This document shows, piece by piece, positions 16,839 through 25,721 of a stretch of DNA of 64,000 nt; position 1 is the stretch's first letter; the number at the start of each line of letters is the position of its first letter. The stretch is taken from NCBI RefSeq assembly GCF_030070105.1, contig NZ_JASJOO010000005.1:1-64000 (forward strand). The letters are read 5' to 3'. The notes under the pieces are model-generated. The model was not told the origin of the DNA. It made no database searches and saw only the letters and a list, made by a program, of their open reading frames with translations. Position numbers and translations under genes: made by a program. Source of the stretch: Bermanella sp. WJH001 (GTDB taxonomy: Bacteria; Pseudomonadota; Gammaproteobacteria; Pseudomonadales; Oceanobacteraceae).

Positions 16839-17195
16839 GATAGTTCGTTACTTATTTTTGGCATGCCGGTTTTTTAGCGCGGTGATCTTCAAATAAATAA
16901 GATAAATAGAATTATTTAAGTTAGCTGTTTATAGAAAATCAATAACTATTCGTCTTCCTTGAATACGCTCAGAACAGCTTAATTTACTCGTTAGTTATGA
17001 CGATATATAAAGTTGATAAATGTTGAAGAAGTTTACATTTTATTAATGGCGCACTGCGTAATGTATATCGGGCGCAGGGCACCCTCCTACAAAAAACTTA
17101 CCCCTTAGTCAACTGTAAATCAGTTACTAAATGCAGTGGCTTAAGTATGTGATTATATTTTCATCGTATTCACTGTGTTTAATTGAAAAGCGCTC

Positions 17196-17235
17196 GAATC
17201 TATTTCATTGTAATTAATTTCAATGAAATAGATTC
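17196..17235. terminator. 15-bp perfect inverted repeat, likely terminator of the phosphoesterase gene
   Basis: Arms GAATCTATTTCATTG (17196-17210) and its complement (17221-17235) around a 10-base loop, 31 bp beyond the stop of the minus-strand metallophosphoesterase. The stem is AT-rich and no clear U-run follows, so it could also be a small mobile or regulatory palindrome. Confidence 0.5.
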
Positions 17236-17265
17236 TTGTAAAAAGACTACTTATTAATAGGGATT

Positions 17266-18297
17266 TTACTTTTGTATCACCCGTGTATACGCCAGCTCGT
17301 GTTGACCAGCTTCAACGGTATAGGCCTCTACGGTAAGTTCATTACCTATAAAGTTTAAGCGGAAAAAGCCTTTGGTTTTATCTTGCTGCCAAAAAACGTC
17401 ATTACGATTTGCATCACTAAATGAGCGGGTTTTAGCGCCCGCACCAGAGACAATAAATTCGGTACTGCCACAGTTTTCACGTGGTTTTAAATATTGTAAG
17501 TCATGGTCATGACCGGTAATTAATAAATCGACGTTATCGCATACCGATTGCTCTAAAAAGTTGTGCCATACAATGCCCAATAAGGGAATGTTGTCGTATA
17601 GCCCAGCGTTACCGTGGCGGCCATTGGAGATGTAAGGGTGATGAGCAAAGGCAATACGCCATGGTGTTTGGCTGGTGCTGAGTTGTTCTTCAAACCAGGC
17701 TTGCTGTTTCTTTTTATAGGGGGTTTGATAATACTCGGGATTTAAGTCACTTAATGCAGCCAATGGGTTACTGTCTAGTGCAAAAATATCCACTAACTTA
17801 GCCTCGCTTGCTACTGGTGCTGCAAAGCGATAATAACGGGCTGGCATGTTCCATTTTTCACTGTAGCGGTCGGCTTGATAGTGATATTCCACTTGATGCT
17901 CACCTTTATTGTTATTTAACCCCAAACCGTCAATGGTGGAGTTATCATGATTGCCAAGGGCCATATAAAATGGGAACTCGAGATTGTCATATGGGTATTC
18001 AAATTTTGTCAGCATTTGCTGATCTTGCGCGCTATCAATGCCTACTTCATAAATGTTATCGCCTAGGCCAATAGCAAAGTCACAACTTTTTTCTGCACAA
18101 ACGGCTTCTATTGCGCGGCTGACTTCATACTGGGCTTCTTCACCTGTGCCCATATCACCAATGGCAATAATACTTACCTGTGTATTGGGTGCAGGAATGG
18201 GAGTGGGCAAGGGGGTAGGCTCACTAGACATAGCTAAAGATAAGCCAGGGGCCAATAGGCTAGTGAATGCGAGAGTTGCTAGAGTTTTATTATTCAT
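17266..18297 (-). CDS. Secreted metallophosphoesterase (purple acid phosphatase-like)
   Basis: 343 residues from the ATG at 18297, chosen because GGAGG lies 8 bp upstream and a signal peptide (MNNKTLATLAFTSLLAPGLSLA) begins there. The longer frame from 18324 adds no such feature. After a proline-rich linker, the calcineurin-like domain shows the metal ligands IGDMGTG, LGDNIYE, ALGNHDN, FAHHPYISNG and LITGHDHDLQYL in order. It probably hydrolyses phosphate esters in the periplasm, serving phosphate supply, but the substrate is unknown. It resembles tartrate-resistant acid phosphatase more than nucleotidases. It stands alone, with a palindrome 31 bp after the stop. Confidence 0.9.
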   Translation of the reverse strand: MNNKTLATLAFTSLLAPGLSLAMSSEPTPLPTPIPAPNTQVSIIAIGDMGTGEEAQYEVSRAIEAVCAEKSCDFAIGLGDNIYEVGIDSAQDQQMLTKFEYPYDNLEFPFYMALGNHDNSTIDGLGLNNNKGEHQVEYHYQADRYSEKWNMPARYYRFAAPVASEAKLVDIFALDSNPLAALSDLNPEYYQTPYKKKQQAWFEEQLSTSQTPWRIAFAHHPYISNGRHGNAGLYDNIPLLGIVWHNFLEQSVCDNVDLLITGHDHDLQYLKPRENCGSTEFIVSGAGAKTRSFSDANRNDVFWQQDKTKGFFRLNFIGNELTVEAYTVEAGQHELAYTRVIQK

Positions 18298-18573
18298 ATT
18301 GTATCCTCCATGATCGGAGTGCACACACTAGCGAGAAGTTATTGCAATCAAAATACCTTAATACGACAGATTCATGTCATATGGGGACACATGGTTTAAA
18401 GGTTGAAGTACGTCACGAACACCCGTACTAAAAAGCAGTTATTACCTTACATAATGGGCTTACTCAAATAAGATACTTATTGATGAGCGCAAGTATTAGC
18501 CAGTACGCTGACTCTTGCATAAATGCTATTATCCGCCAATTAAAGATTGAGAAGTGAAAATATAGGGATCAGT

Positions 18574-18750
18574 ATGAAATCATTTATTATTCATGCCATG
18601 AGTGCGGTGATTGTTTTTGATTATCTAGATTTGCTTTCGGATTAAATATTTCTCTCGATTATTTTACCTTTGGTCTTTCTTTATTCTATATTTAGGATGA
18701 TCGCAAAAGTCATTATGGTGTTTTTTAATAAGCCGATGTATACAAAATAA
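18574..18750 (+). pseudogene. Small membrane protein gene interrupted by one in-frame stop
   Basis: An ATG at 18574 with AGGGATC upstream opens a frame of 59 codons. It is broken only by TAA at 18643-18645, after which it continues in the same frame to a second TAA at 18748. The second half (IFLSIILPLVFLYSIF ... IMVFFNKPMYTK) is a typical hydrophobic segment with a basic tail. This looks like a nonsense mutation in a one- or two-helix membrane protein gene. I do not recognise a family, and a chance frame in AT-rich DNA is possible. Confidence 0.35.
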
Positions 18751-18771
18751 AAAGAGGCGAAAAATAATGGA

Positions 18772-18972
18772 TTGAATGGTGAAACAGATTTTTGGCCTAG
18801 CTGGTTTTTATTTGAATATGTTTTCAACTTGTATCAGGAGATATTAGCTTCTCTACCAGTCAATACTCTGGTGCTGATACTCTCTTATTCAGAAGGATAC
18901 TGGTGTGTGATAATGTTTAATTTAACAATTTTAGCATTTCTAGTCCGACAAATAATTAGGAAGTATTTTTAA
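18772..18972 (+). CDS. Doubtful small membrane protein
   Basis: A 66-codon frame from a TTG, with AGAGGCG about 12 bp upstream. The product has two hydrophobic stretches (about residues 24-40 and 45-60) and ends IIRKYF. It follows the interrupted small gene by 22 bp and is just as AT-rich. An ATG at 18767 in another frame meets a stop after two codons. No family is recognised, and coding status is uncertain. Confidence 0.25.
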   Translation: MNGETDFWPSWFLFEYVFNLYQEILASLPVNTLVLILSYSEGYWCVIMFNLTILAFLVRQIIRKYF

Positions 18973-19070
18973 ATTTTGAGTTAATCTAATTAATATAGTT
19001 ATATGGTGTAAATTTTAATCTTTATAGTGATTTTCTGTTTATGGATTAATTGGATTTTTATAGGGATACT

Positions 19071-19322
19071 ATGATTGCAAGAGAGTGGAGGGCGACTTGT
19101 CCTAAAGAATATGAAAAAGGATTTATAGCATACCTTTATGAAACCGGCATAAAAGATACAGCCGCTACTAAAGGTTTTTTAGGAGCTCAAATTTTAAATC
19201 GTGATTTAGCGGATGATGTTGAAATTACTTTACTTACATATTGGGAAAACATGGAGTGTATTAAAGTATTCGCTGGTGAAGATATTAATATTGCTAGATT
19301 GTACCCAGAGGATGATAAGTAA
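19071..19322 (+). CDS. Antibiotic biosynthesis monooxygenase-like (ABM/Dabb fold) small protein
   Basis: 83 residues from the ATG at 19071 (MIAREWRATCPKEYEKGFI). The body TGIKDTAATKGFLGAQIL ... LLTYWENMECIKVFAGEDI ... LYPEDD fits the small ferredoxin-like alpha/beta barrel family that includes ABM monooxygenases and stress-response proteins. The ending FAGEDI-x-x-ARLYPEDD is typical of one uncharacterised subgroup. The upstream TTG at 19050 lacks a family match for its extra residues. It probably acts as a dimer in the cytoplasm. The reaction is unknown. Confidence 0.75.
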   Translation: MIAREWRATCPKEYEKGFIAYLYETGIKDTAATKGFLGAQILNRDLADDVEITLLTYWENMECIKVFAGEDINIARLYPEDDK

Positions 19323-19397
19323 AAATTAAAACCTAATCATTATGTAAATCATTACGAGGTTTGTGAAAACATTTGGTTGTAAAGGTGGATTAGTCAT

Positions 19398-19526
19398 GTA
19401 GGTCGGGCGGTGCCCGACACAACCCCGTTCTGGTGATGCATACATTATACTCAAAATTTATTCTAGCGGCATTCCCTATCAGGTTGTGAGTTCCTCTGCC
19501 ATAGCGTCGGGCGGTGCCCGACCTAC
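19398..19526. repeat. Inverted pair of REP elements (GTCGGGCGGTGCCCGAC)
   Basis: GTAGGTCGGGCGGTGCCCGAC at 19398-19418 and its near mirror GTCGGGCGGTGCCCGACCTAC at 19506-19526. Each unit is itself a GTCGGGC/GCCCGAC hairpin with a GTAGG tail, and the tails point outward, giving a BIME-like pair. A degenerate relative is at 16342-16358. The pair fills the 296-bp gap before the Nudix gene; the rest of the gap shows nothing. Confidence 0.8.
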
Positions 19527-19618
19527 AGTTTAATAAAGTATAACCTGCTACAATTCTCGCCATTAAACGTAAACCGATTTACCTGATTCACCCCAATTAC
19601 CACTAATAGACACTGCCT

Positions 19619-20158
19619 ATGCGACTGCTAAAAACCGCGTTTCACCCTGATATTTCCCCAATCGATACTCTACCAGAAAGTGAGTTTGTCATGATTGAAC
19701 GTCACGCGGCCCGCGGCATCGTCATAAAAGGGGAAGATATATTATTGTTATATACCCAGCGTTATCACGATTACAGCTTACCCGGTGGTGGCATTGACGA
19801 AGGGGAAGATGAAGTGGCTGGTTTAATGCGTGAGTTACAAGAAGAAACGGGTGCCAGGGGTATTCGTAATATAAAACCCTTTGCTCGTTATGATGAGTAT
19901 CGACCTTGGTATAAAAACGATGCAGATATTATTCATATGATCTCCCATTGTTATGTCTGTGAGATTGATGATGAATTAGGGGATACCGCGTTTGAATCAC
20001 ATGAGATCAGCAATGGAATGAAGCCCGTATGGATGAACATTCATCAGGCTATTGCCCATAATGAAGATATTATTGCCAACAGTGATAAAAAGGGGTTGTC
20101 CATTGATCGTGAAACCTTTTTGTTAAAGGTGATCGCGCAAGAATTAATAACGGATTGA
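19619..20158 (+). CDS. Nudix hydrolase
   Basis: 179 residues with a complete Nudix box, GGGIDEGEDEVAGLMRELQE through ETGA (about 56-79), carrying the Glu residues that bind Mg2+. It is preceded by a beta strand region RGIVIKGEDILLLY. Nudix enzymes hydrolyse nucleoside diphosphates linked to other groups. The particular substrate cannot be predicted here. Most family members are cytoplasmic housecleaning enzymes. The gene is monocistronic between two REP-bearing gaps. The ATG at 19619 is used; an internal ATG at 19691 would remove 24 residues without touching the Nudix box. Confidence 0.9.
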   Translation: MRLLKTAFHPDISPIDTLPESEFVMIERHAARGIVIKGEDILLLYTQRYHDYSLPGGGIDEGEDEVAGLMRELQEETGARGIRNIKPFARYDEYRPWYKNDADIIHMISHCYVCEIDDELGDTAFESHEISNGMKPVWMNIHQAIAHNEDIIANSDKKGLSIDRETFLLKVIAQELITD

Positions 20159-20202
20159 CCGCTTGAGCGGATGAAGGCCCGTTTTTGAGGCTAAATATGA
20201 TG

Positions 20203-20239
20203 TGTAGGATGGGTTAGCGAGACCCGAGCGTAACCCATC
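20203..20239. repeat. REP-like element (GATGGGTTAGCG / CGTAACCCATC)
   Basis: GTAGGATGGGTTAGCG at 20204-20219 is complementary in its core to GCGTAACCCATC at 20228-20239, with an 8-base loop. It is the common gammaproteobacterial GTAGGATGGGT...ACCCATC type and may terminate the Nudix transcript. The remainder of the 267-bp gap holds the upstream region of the next gene. Confidence 0.75.
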
Positions 20240-20425
20240 AATGGTTTTAACGTGATAACGGTTTTTTAGCACTTCGTGATATTTACAGCTAACCCTTCTC
20301 ACTAATACCCCTGCCTTTCATATGCTTAGCCTGATTCTTTATTCGCTGCTGAGCATATTTGAAAATCACAGTGTTAATTTACCTAAAAAATACGTATTCT
20401 TAGGCCCTTGTTAAGGAGATGAATT

Positions 20426-21319
20426 TTGAAATCTGCAGCTGTATATTTAATGATTGGGCTAATTCGTTTGGTGTCGTTTTTACCACTGCGTGGCGCACAT
20501 GGTCTTGGTTGGCTGATTGGCATGATTATGTGGCATAGCCGTGGTGGCTCATCAAAAGTGGTTATGCGTAACCTAGAGTTATGTTTTCCGGATCAAACCC
20601 ATGAAGAGCGCCAAAAAATGGCTAAAGACAGCTTGATTGCCTTGGGTAAAACCTATGGCGAAATGGGTATCTCTTGGATGTGGCCGATCCCTAAGGTGAA
20701 TAAACTCATTACTAAAGTAGAAGGTTTAGAATATTTACAAAAAGCTCTCGATGATAAAAACGGCATTATTATTATTGCGCCGCATTTAGGAAATTGGGAA
20801 TTACTGAACCATTTTTTCCGTCAGTATTTATTTATGACGGTGATGTATAAGGCGCCAAAAATCCCAGCCCTTGATAAATTTATTTTCAATACTCGTAAAC
20901 GTGTGGATGTAGGCTTGGTACCTGCGGATAAAGGCGGTGTGTTGTCATTGTTTAAGGTTTTGGATGATAAAGGTGTTATTGCGGTTTTACCTGATCAAGA
21001 ACCCAGCTTAAAAAGCGGTGTGTTTGCACCTTTTTTTGGGCAGCAAGCGTTAACCGGTAAATTGATTGGGGAGCTGGCGAGAAAAACCCCTGCGTATTTA
21101 TTGTGCTGTTATGCTAAACGTTTAGAAGATGGCAACTATGGGGTGGTGCTAAAACCTGCCAATCCAGACATTCGCAGTGACGATTTAGTCGTTTCAGCGA
21201 CGGCCCTTAATCAAAGTATTGAAGAATGTATTTTAGATTGCCCTGAGCAATATCAGTGGGTTTACAAACGCTTCCGCAAGCAACCAGAAGGTAGTCCTAG
21301 CCTTTATCGTAAAAAATAA
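20426..21319 (+). CDS. LpxL/LpxM-type lipid A acyltransferase (HtrB/MsbB family)
   Basis: 297 residues. An N-terminal hydrophobic anchor (about 5-36) precedes the acyltransferase core with the H-x4-E catalytic motif HLGNWE (His120, Glu125), an NTRKRVDVGLVP segment and VLPDQEPSLKSGVFAPFFG. The family adds secondary acyl chains to lipid A at the inner face of the inner membrane, using acyl-ACP. The start is a TTG (20426), chosen because AAGGAG is 8 bp upstream. The ATG at 20420 is out of frame. It is followed by a strong terminator, so it is monocistronic. LpxL versus LpxM cannot be told from the motif alone. Confidence 0.88.
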   Translation: MKSAAVYLMIGLIRLVSFLPLRGAHGLGWLIGMIMWHSRGGSSKVVMRNLELCFPDQTHEERQKMAKDSLIALGKTYGEMGISWMWPIPKVNKLITKVEGLEYLQKALDDKNGIIIIAPHLGNWELLNHFFRQYLFMTVMYKAPKIPALDKFIFNTRKRVDVGLVPADKGGVLSLFKVLDDKGVIAVLPDQEPSLKSGVFAPFFGQQALTGKLIGELARKTPAYLLCCYAKRLEDGNYGVVLKPANPDIRSDDLVVSATALNQSIEECILDCPEQYQWVYKRFRKQPEGSPSLYRKK

Positions 21320-21383
21320 GCTTAAGACGTCAGTCTTTTATTGGATTCGAGACCCCCAATACTCCTAGCATATCAATTATTAT

Positions 21384-21410
21384 AAGGCTTCTTTTTAGAA
21401 GCCTTTTTTA
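21384..21410 (+). terminator. Rho-independent terminator of the acyltransferase gene
   Basis: AAGGCTTCT and AGAAGCCTT form a 9-bp stem around TTTT, followed by a T-run (21405-21409). It lies 65 bp after the stop codon at 21319. Confidence 0.9.
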
Positions 21411-21606
21411 TGCAAACAAACTTTATGATGCGAGTGTGTTTAGGTGGCTTGCCATGAGACTCAATCACATGGGGTGGTCCAATGGTTTAGCTGTTTGATT
21501 TTGAGTGAAATAGAAAGCACTGAGAAATCAATTTTTACATTCAATAGGCATCGATACCTTAATATTCTGCATAAATTCAATACCTACATGCGCAGGTATA
21601 TCTCAA

Positions 21607-22644
21607 TTAATATAAGTTCTTCATATCGTGTTTAACAATTGCATCGACAACTATAGTGGTGGCTTTACCCATTAAGCCGGTGCCTTTCATATGAAAAGCT
21701 AATGCTTTGGAAAATGGGGTTAATGCTTTTTTATCAACATATTCTTTACTATCCCATAGGTGTGATATTGCTAAGCGTTGATCAAGTTGAAAGTGTTTTG
21801 ATATTACTTTAATTACAATGCCTATCTTAGCTTGTTTACCATTTACGTCACTGAGTGCTAATAGGGTCGGATCAGTTGTGACATGAGCTTGGCCACTGAT
21901 ATTTAGTGTGTATGCCGTATTAGGCACCATTAATAATAATTCAATATTTGGGTTGCTAATAATATTGCGCAGGCTAACGGCTACTTTATTGCCAGGACGC
22001 TCTGGCATGAATAACGTGTCGTTGTTAATTGTTTTTATAAAACCCGCTCCATCTCCGCGTGGAGAAATCTCTGTTTTACCTTGAACATTATGTGTTTTTA
22101 ATAGCCCGTAGGGTGATTGATCTATTATGTTGTGTTTTGTAATGTCGGCTTGTGATTGAGCTCCCTGATTTTCCCTAAATAACTCAGATCGTGCGGCAGC
22201 TCTGGCGCAATGAAAATATACGCCTTGTATATTGAATATCCCGTTGTGAGTATTAATAGCGGTTAGCGTGCCATTTATACGCAGGTTATGGCCGATACCA
22301 GGCACCATAAAAAATAAACTGGCATAACAGGTGTGTTCACTAGATTTTAATGGGTAACTTTCGGGTAAGTCTGTGAGTATTAGTTGAGTTTCGTTTTCAA
22401 CCTTTATATTGGTTTTGCATATTAGAGGGATCATTGGATTACCGGGTGAGTTGCCCAATATCACCACGTTGGCATGGTTAATAAACTCTAATGAGTAGAA
22501 ATCTAAGGTGGGTTGTATGCGCTTATCTAATAACGCAGGTGCAGCCGGTATGATTTTACGAAGGGCGGATTCAGACACAATAGCATGTGATAGTGAGTAG
22601 GTTATTTCTTGTTTATTTTGTATAGTTTGGTTTGCGTTAGTCAT
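21607..22644 (-). CDS. Pyridoxamine 5'-phosphate oxidase-family (PPOX class) protein
   Basis: 345 residues from the ATG at 22644 (AAAGG 8 bp upstream). The frame also opens at a TTG at 22662. The protein has two flavin-reductase-like split barrels: one around VVILGNSPGNPMIPLICKTN to GIGHNLRINGT, with a YFHCARAAARSEL segment, and a second from about 200 with GAGFIKTINNDTLFMPERPG and LNISGQAHVT. This double arrangement is known in uncharacterised PPOX-class proteins that bind FMN or heme. It is divergent from an AraC regulator with about 130 bp between the starts, so that gene is a plausible controller. The substrate is unknown. Confidence 0.8.
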   Translation of the reverse strand: MTNANQTIQNKQEITYSLSHAIVSESALRKIIPAAPALLDKRIQPTLDFYSLEFINHANVVILGNSPGNPMIPLICKTNIKVENETQLILTDLPESYPLKSSEHTCYASLFFMVPGIGHNLRINGTLTAINTHNGIFNIQGVYFHCARAAARSELFRENQGAQSQADITKHNIIDQSPYGLLKTHNVQGKTEISPRGDGAGFIKTINNDTLFMPERPGNKVAVSLRNIISNPNIELLLMVPNTAYTLNISGQAHVTTDPTLLALSDVNGKQAKIGIVIKVISKHFQLDQRLAISHLWDSKEYVDKKALTPFSKALAFHMKGTGLMGKATTIVVDAIVKHDMKNLY

Positions 22645-22776
22645 GTTGAAAACCTTTATCAAAGCGTCAATAAACAGTTAATGCATAGCTGAATCATGAG
22701 TGTAAAAGACACAGCAATGGGATGTGAGGTATATGGTTTCAAATGAGTGGAAAATGGATTCAAAATTGAGTCAGTT

Positions 22777-23781
22777 ATGCTGAATGCCTTAGTTAAAACC
22801 GTATCAGCTGTTGCCGTGGTGGATCTGGCCAATGAGTTAATCATGCGTGACGTGTTGAGTGAGCCTGAATTGAAAGCTATGAATAGCGATGTGTTCGATC
22901 AATACAGCTTGTTTAAGCAGGGTGAGTCCATAGTTGAGAACCGCTTAGCAGAAATGCATTTGGTATCATTGTGGAAAAAGGTGAATCCAGTATCTGATGT
23001 GGCATTTGAAGTAGGCAGAGCAGTTAATCACAAAGCCAAAGGCCTATTGGCCAACTGGATTTCATATAGTGACAGCTTAGCTCAAGCATTTGAAATATTT
23101 ACTCATAACGTGGCTTTGTTAAATCATGCTGAACACTGGGCATTAGTGACGTCAGAAGAGTCAGATAATGTTATTTTAGAATTTGAACACCGTTCATCCT
23201 ATACATATCCTCATTTGGCGATTGAGCGCAGCATGGTGGCCATTATTGCGTGGGCTAATTATTTTCTCAGGCATCCTATAGACGTGCAGTGTGCACGGTT
23301 TACCTTTGCTAAACCAAATCATAGTCAAAATTACCAAAGAGTATTTGGTAACAAGTTAGAATTTAACGCTGCCGTAAATCAGATTGTGTTATCTAAACCT
23401 GTATTTTACCAACCTCTAGATAATGCAAACCCATATTTACGTGACGTGTTAAAAGCACGAGCTCAAAACGTTAACTTAACTATTAATGCACTGGAATCAA
23501 CTGTTGCAAGCGTGAAAATGCTGTTACATAGAAATCTTGCTAACTTTAGTAATATTGAAAGTGTAATGGGCTCACTGCACATGAGCCGAGCTACCTTATA
23601 TCGTAAACTCAAGGATGAAGGGACGACGTTCTCTCAGTTAGTAAAACAAGCAAGATTAGATACACTGCTGGATATAAAACAAACATCACTAAGCACTGAG
23701 GCTCGTGCTGAAAAATTAGGGTTTAGTGATGTGAGCTCTTACTATCGATTTATAAAAAAAATCGAACGGCTAATTTTTTAA
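22777..23781 (+). CDS. AraC family regulator with a shortened C-terminus
   Basis: 334 residues from the ATG at 22777; a GTG at 22747 is also in frame, and neither has a good ribosome binding site. The first two thirds resemble the arabinose_bd/OruR-type ligand domain. The C-terminus has the first helix-turn-helix (IESVMGSLHMSRATLYRKLK) and most of the second (RAEKLGFSDVSSYYRFIKK). The usual final F-x-W-x-G-x-TP-x-x-YR tail is missing: after an A8 run (23755-23762) the protein ends with IERLIF. A one-base slip there is possible but leads quickly to another stop. DNA binding may be weakened. It probably controls the divergent PPOX gene. Confidence 0.75.
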   Translation: MLNALVKTVSAVAVVDLANELIMRDVLSEPELKAMNSDVFDQYSLFKQGESIVENRLAEMHLVSLWKKVNPVSDVAFEVGRAVNHKAKGLLANWISYSDSLAQAFEIFTHNVALLNHAEHWALVTSEESDNVILEFEHRSSYTYPHLAIERSMVAIIAWANYFLRHPIDVQCARFTFAKPNHSQNYQRVFGNKLEFNAAVNQIVLSKPVFYQPLDNANPYLRDVLKARAQNVNLTINALESTVASVKMLLHRNLANFSNIESVMGSLHMSRATLYRKLKDEGTTFSQLVKQARLDTLLDIKQTSLSTEARAEKLGFSDVSSYYRFIKKIERLIF

Positions 23782-23833
23782 TCATGAGTTTTTACGGTAA
23801 ATATTAATACTGAGTTGTGGATTGAAGCAGTGA

Positions 23834-24208
23834 CTAATATCGACTATCACTCATAATAATATCCAGAGTGTGTCGTGCTTTTTTCGGGTCTTTTAAATCT
23901 TTGGCTTCAACCATTTCACAACCATCTGCAATCATTTCTTCGAATGTACTTGGATAATAGCGACAATCATCTGGGCGGTTGTAATAGATCGCGCACGTGT
24001 AAACCTTGCTATTGGGGGCGTTTTCTAGGAAGGGGCATAATTCAATTGGTTGCTTGGTATTTGGGTCATACCAGATTTTGCCATTATGCACATAGGCGGC
24101 GATGTCAGGTGCCTCGTCTTGCCAGACGTTGATCTCAGCTTTTGATGCCGATAAACCACCGTTGCTGTATTTGATGCAGCATTTTCCGCATGAATTGCAA
24201 TCTTTCAT
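23834..24208 (-). CDS. YkgJ-family cysteine cluster protein
   Basis: 124 residues. The N-terminus MKDCNSCGKCCIKYSNGGL holds the C-x2-C-x2-CC arrangement of the YkgJ/UPF0153 family. More cysteines follow in ELCPFLEN, YTCAIYYNRPDDCRYYP and GCEM. The family probably binds zinc or an iron-sulfur cluster and has been called a putative Fe-S oxidoreductase, without proven activity. It is cytoplasmic and monocistronic, lying downstream of a diguanylate cyclase gene on the same strand with about 107 bp between them. Confidence 0.85.
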   Translation of the reverse strand: MKDCNSCGKCCIKYSNGGLSASKAEINVWQDEAPDIAAYVHNGKIWYDPNTKQPIELCPFLENAPNSKVYTCAIYYNRPDDCRYYPSTFEEMIADGCEMVEAKDLKDPKKARHTLDIIMSDSRY

Positions 24209-24315
24209 AGCTGGCGTCTGATTCTAGTAAGGGTTAGAAGGTTTATGAGATCAGGGCAGTTTACGCAAACATGGGTAAAAGTCTTTAGTTTTTATCAATA
24301 AGCTGGGTGTTGAGG

Positions 24316-25449
24316 TTAACTACTATAAACACGGCGGTTGAGTAGAAACCGGTTTTTACCATCTGTTTTTGCACGAAGTAATGTTTGGTCGGCGCGCTCT
24401 ATGCAGTCAGTCATGGCGTTTTCATTGCCTGTTGTCAGATAACCACCAATTGAAATACTCATTGGCGGTAAGTTAGGCTGTTTGATTGCGCCAATGGATG
24501 CCACCAATGCATTACCTAATGCTTGAGCTTCTTCTTGGTTGTGATCTTCTAAGATGATCATGAATTCTTCACCGCCATAACGGCTGACAAAACCATTTTT
24601 ACGTTTAGTATGTTGGCTTAAGGTATCGGCAATTAATTTAAGCGCTAGGTCGCCCGCTTTGTGACCATATTGATCATTTAATTTTTTAAAGTTATCGACA
24701 TCGGCCATCATGACAATCATATTTTTGGGAATTAATGTATCGTAGCTTTCAATTTTCTGCATAATTGATAAGCGATTAGGCAGTTCAGTGAGTGCATCTT
24801 TAAAAGCCTGTTCTTTTGAATTACGTTCTTGTTCTTTAAGTTTTTGGGTGGTTAAAAAATAATTCAATAAATACCGTTCACGATGGGCGACGGTGAGCAA
24901 ACCCAAGATAGAAGCTATTAAAAATACAATGGTGTTGTTAAAAATCACGGATAAATCGGTAGTTGAAAATAAACTAATGCCAATCACATAACTGGCCCAG
25001 CAAATGGTGGTGATCGCAGAGGTAAGCAGAAGTGGCGCCTGAAATAAGGTGCAACAATAAATAATGATGATAATGGTGCCTTGCTGATAGGTATCTAACC
25101 CGGCGTTGGCGGCCAATATGCCTATATAAACAATTACGGTGTTGTAGGTAATTAACGCCAAAGCCAGTAATAAATAGGCATTGCGTAACGTCAAGTATTC
25201 AAGAGTAAAGGCGCCAGCGACGCAAGCGAGCACCACTGAGGTCCTTAACCAAGCTAATTCATGGAAATGTTGTTGTAAAAAATGGGCATCTGATACTAAG
25301 AATATCAAGGATAGCAATAGGGTGATGATGGTAAAAAAACGGGAAGAGCGTATCTGCTGTGTGCGAATCTCGTTATTAAATAATGTAAGTTGTGTGCTGC
25401 TTAGCTGGCGACTGACGCTTAACTGATCAAACCCTACCATGCATTGCAC
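24316..25449 (-). CDS. Membrane diguanylate cyclase (GGDEF)
   Basis: 377 residues. Five or six hydrophobic helices lie between about 36 and 190, forming an integral membrane sensor region of no named type. The GGDEF domain follows (about 210-370), with DALTELPNRLSIM, MMADVDNFKKLNDQYGHKAG and the active loop RYGGEEFMIIL. The GGEEF motif is intact, so c-di-GMP synthesis is likely. The upstream inhibitory RxxD motif is absent (RKNG). The start ATG at 25449 could instead be the ATG at 25440. No paired gene lies on either side. Confidence 0.9.
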   Translation of the reverse strand: MQCMVGFDQLSVSRQLSSTQLTLFNNEIRTQQIRSSRFFTIITLLLSLIFLVSDAHFLQQHFHELAWLRTSVVLACVAGAFTLEYLTLRNAYLLLALALITYNTVIVYIGILAANAGLDTYQQGTIIIIIYCCTLFQAPLLLTSAITTICWASYVIGISLFSTTDLSVIFNNTIVFLIASILGLLTVAHRERYLLNYFLTTQKLKEQERNSKEQAFKDALTELPNRLSIMQKIESYDTLIPKNMIVMMADVDNFKKLNDQYGHKAGDLALKLIADTLSQHTKRKNGFVSRYGGEEFMIILEDHNQEEAQALGNALVASIGAIKQPNLPPMSISIGGYLTTGNENAMTDCIERADQTLLRAKTDGKNRFLLNRRVYSS

Positions 25450-25721
25450 CTAGATTATTTAAAGTTGTCTGAAGCGGAACCACCTTTTGAGTATAGGAAA
25501 ATATACTATTCAAACAAGTGATTATTCAGTGTTAGGTCCGGTTACGCCATGGTGCGTGCTATACGCTTAAACGAGCCTGATTTTGCTTTTTATGTGCTTG
25601 CAAGTTATGGGTTGAATAAAAAGTTTGCGCAAAAGTGCATGTTGCAGCCAATGTTTGTTGAATTTTTGGCGTATTTAGTGATCTGATGAGGCTAATTACC
25701 CCTATTACATATAGATGATTA

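Larger units (their letters stand above)
16325..17265. other. Gene-free region right of the island, with repeats
   Basis: 941 bp without a convincing gene. It holds GTAGGTCGGACACTGCC (16342-16358, a degenerate form of the REP at 19398), the right copy of the ~95-bp island repeat (16743-16838), GCAGGGCACCCTCCTACA (17072-17089) and a 15-bp perfect inverted repeat at 17196-17235. The open frames here follow the repeat and show no family signature. Confidence 0.65.

Noticed and set aside
16615-16896. Reading frame of 93 codons right of the DUF262-HEPN island
   Set aside because: Covers the right-hand ~95-bp repeat and an IIH/ITH-rich translation typical of repeats; no ribosome binding site or family signature.
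25549-25686. 45-codon frame upstream of the YbbA-type gene
   Set aside because: It starts with ATG but has no ribosome binding site and no recognisable pattern; likely chance in the 270-bp gap.
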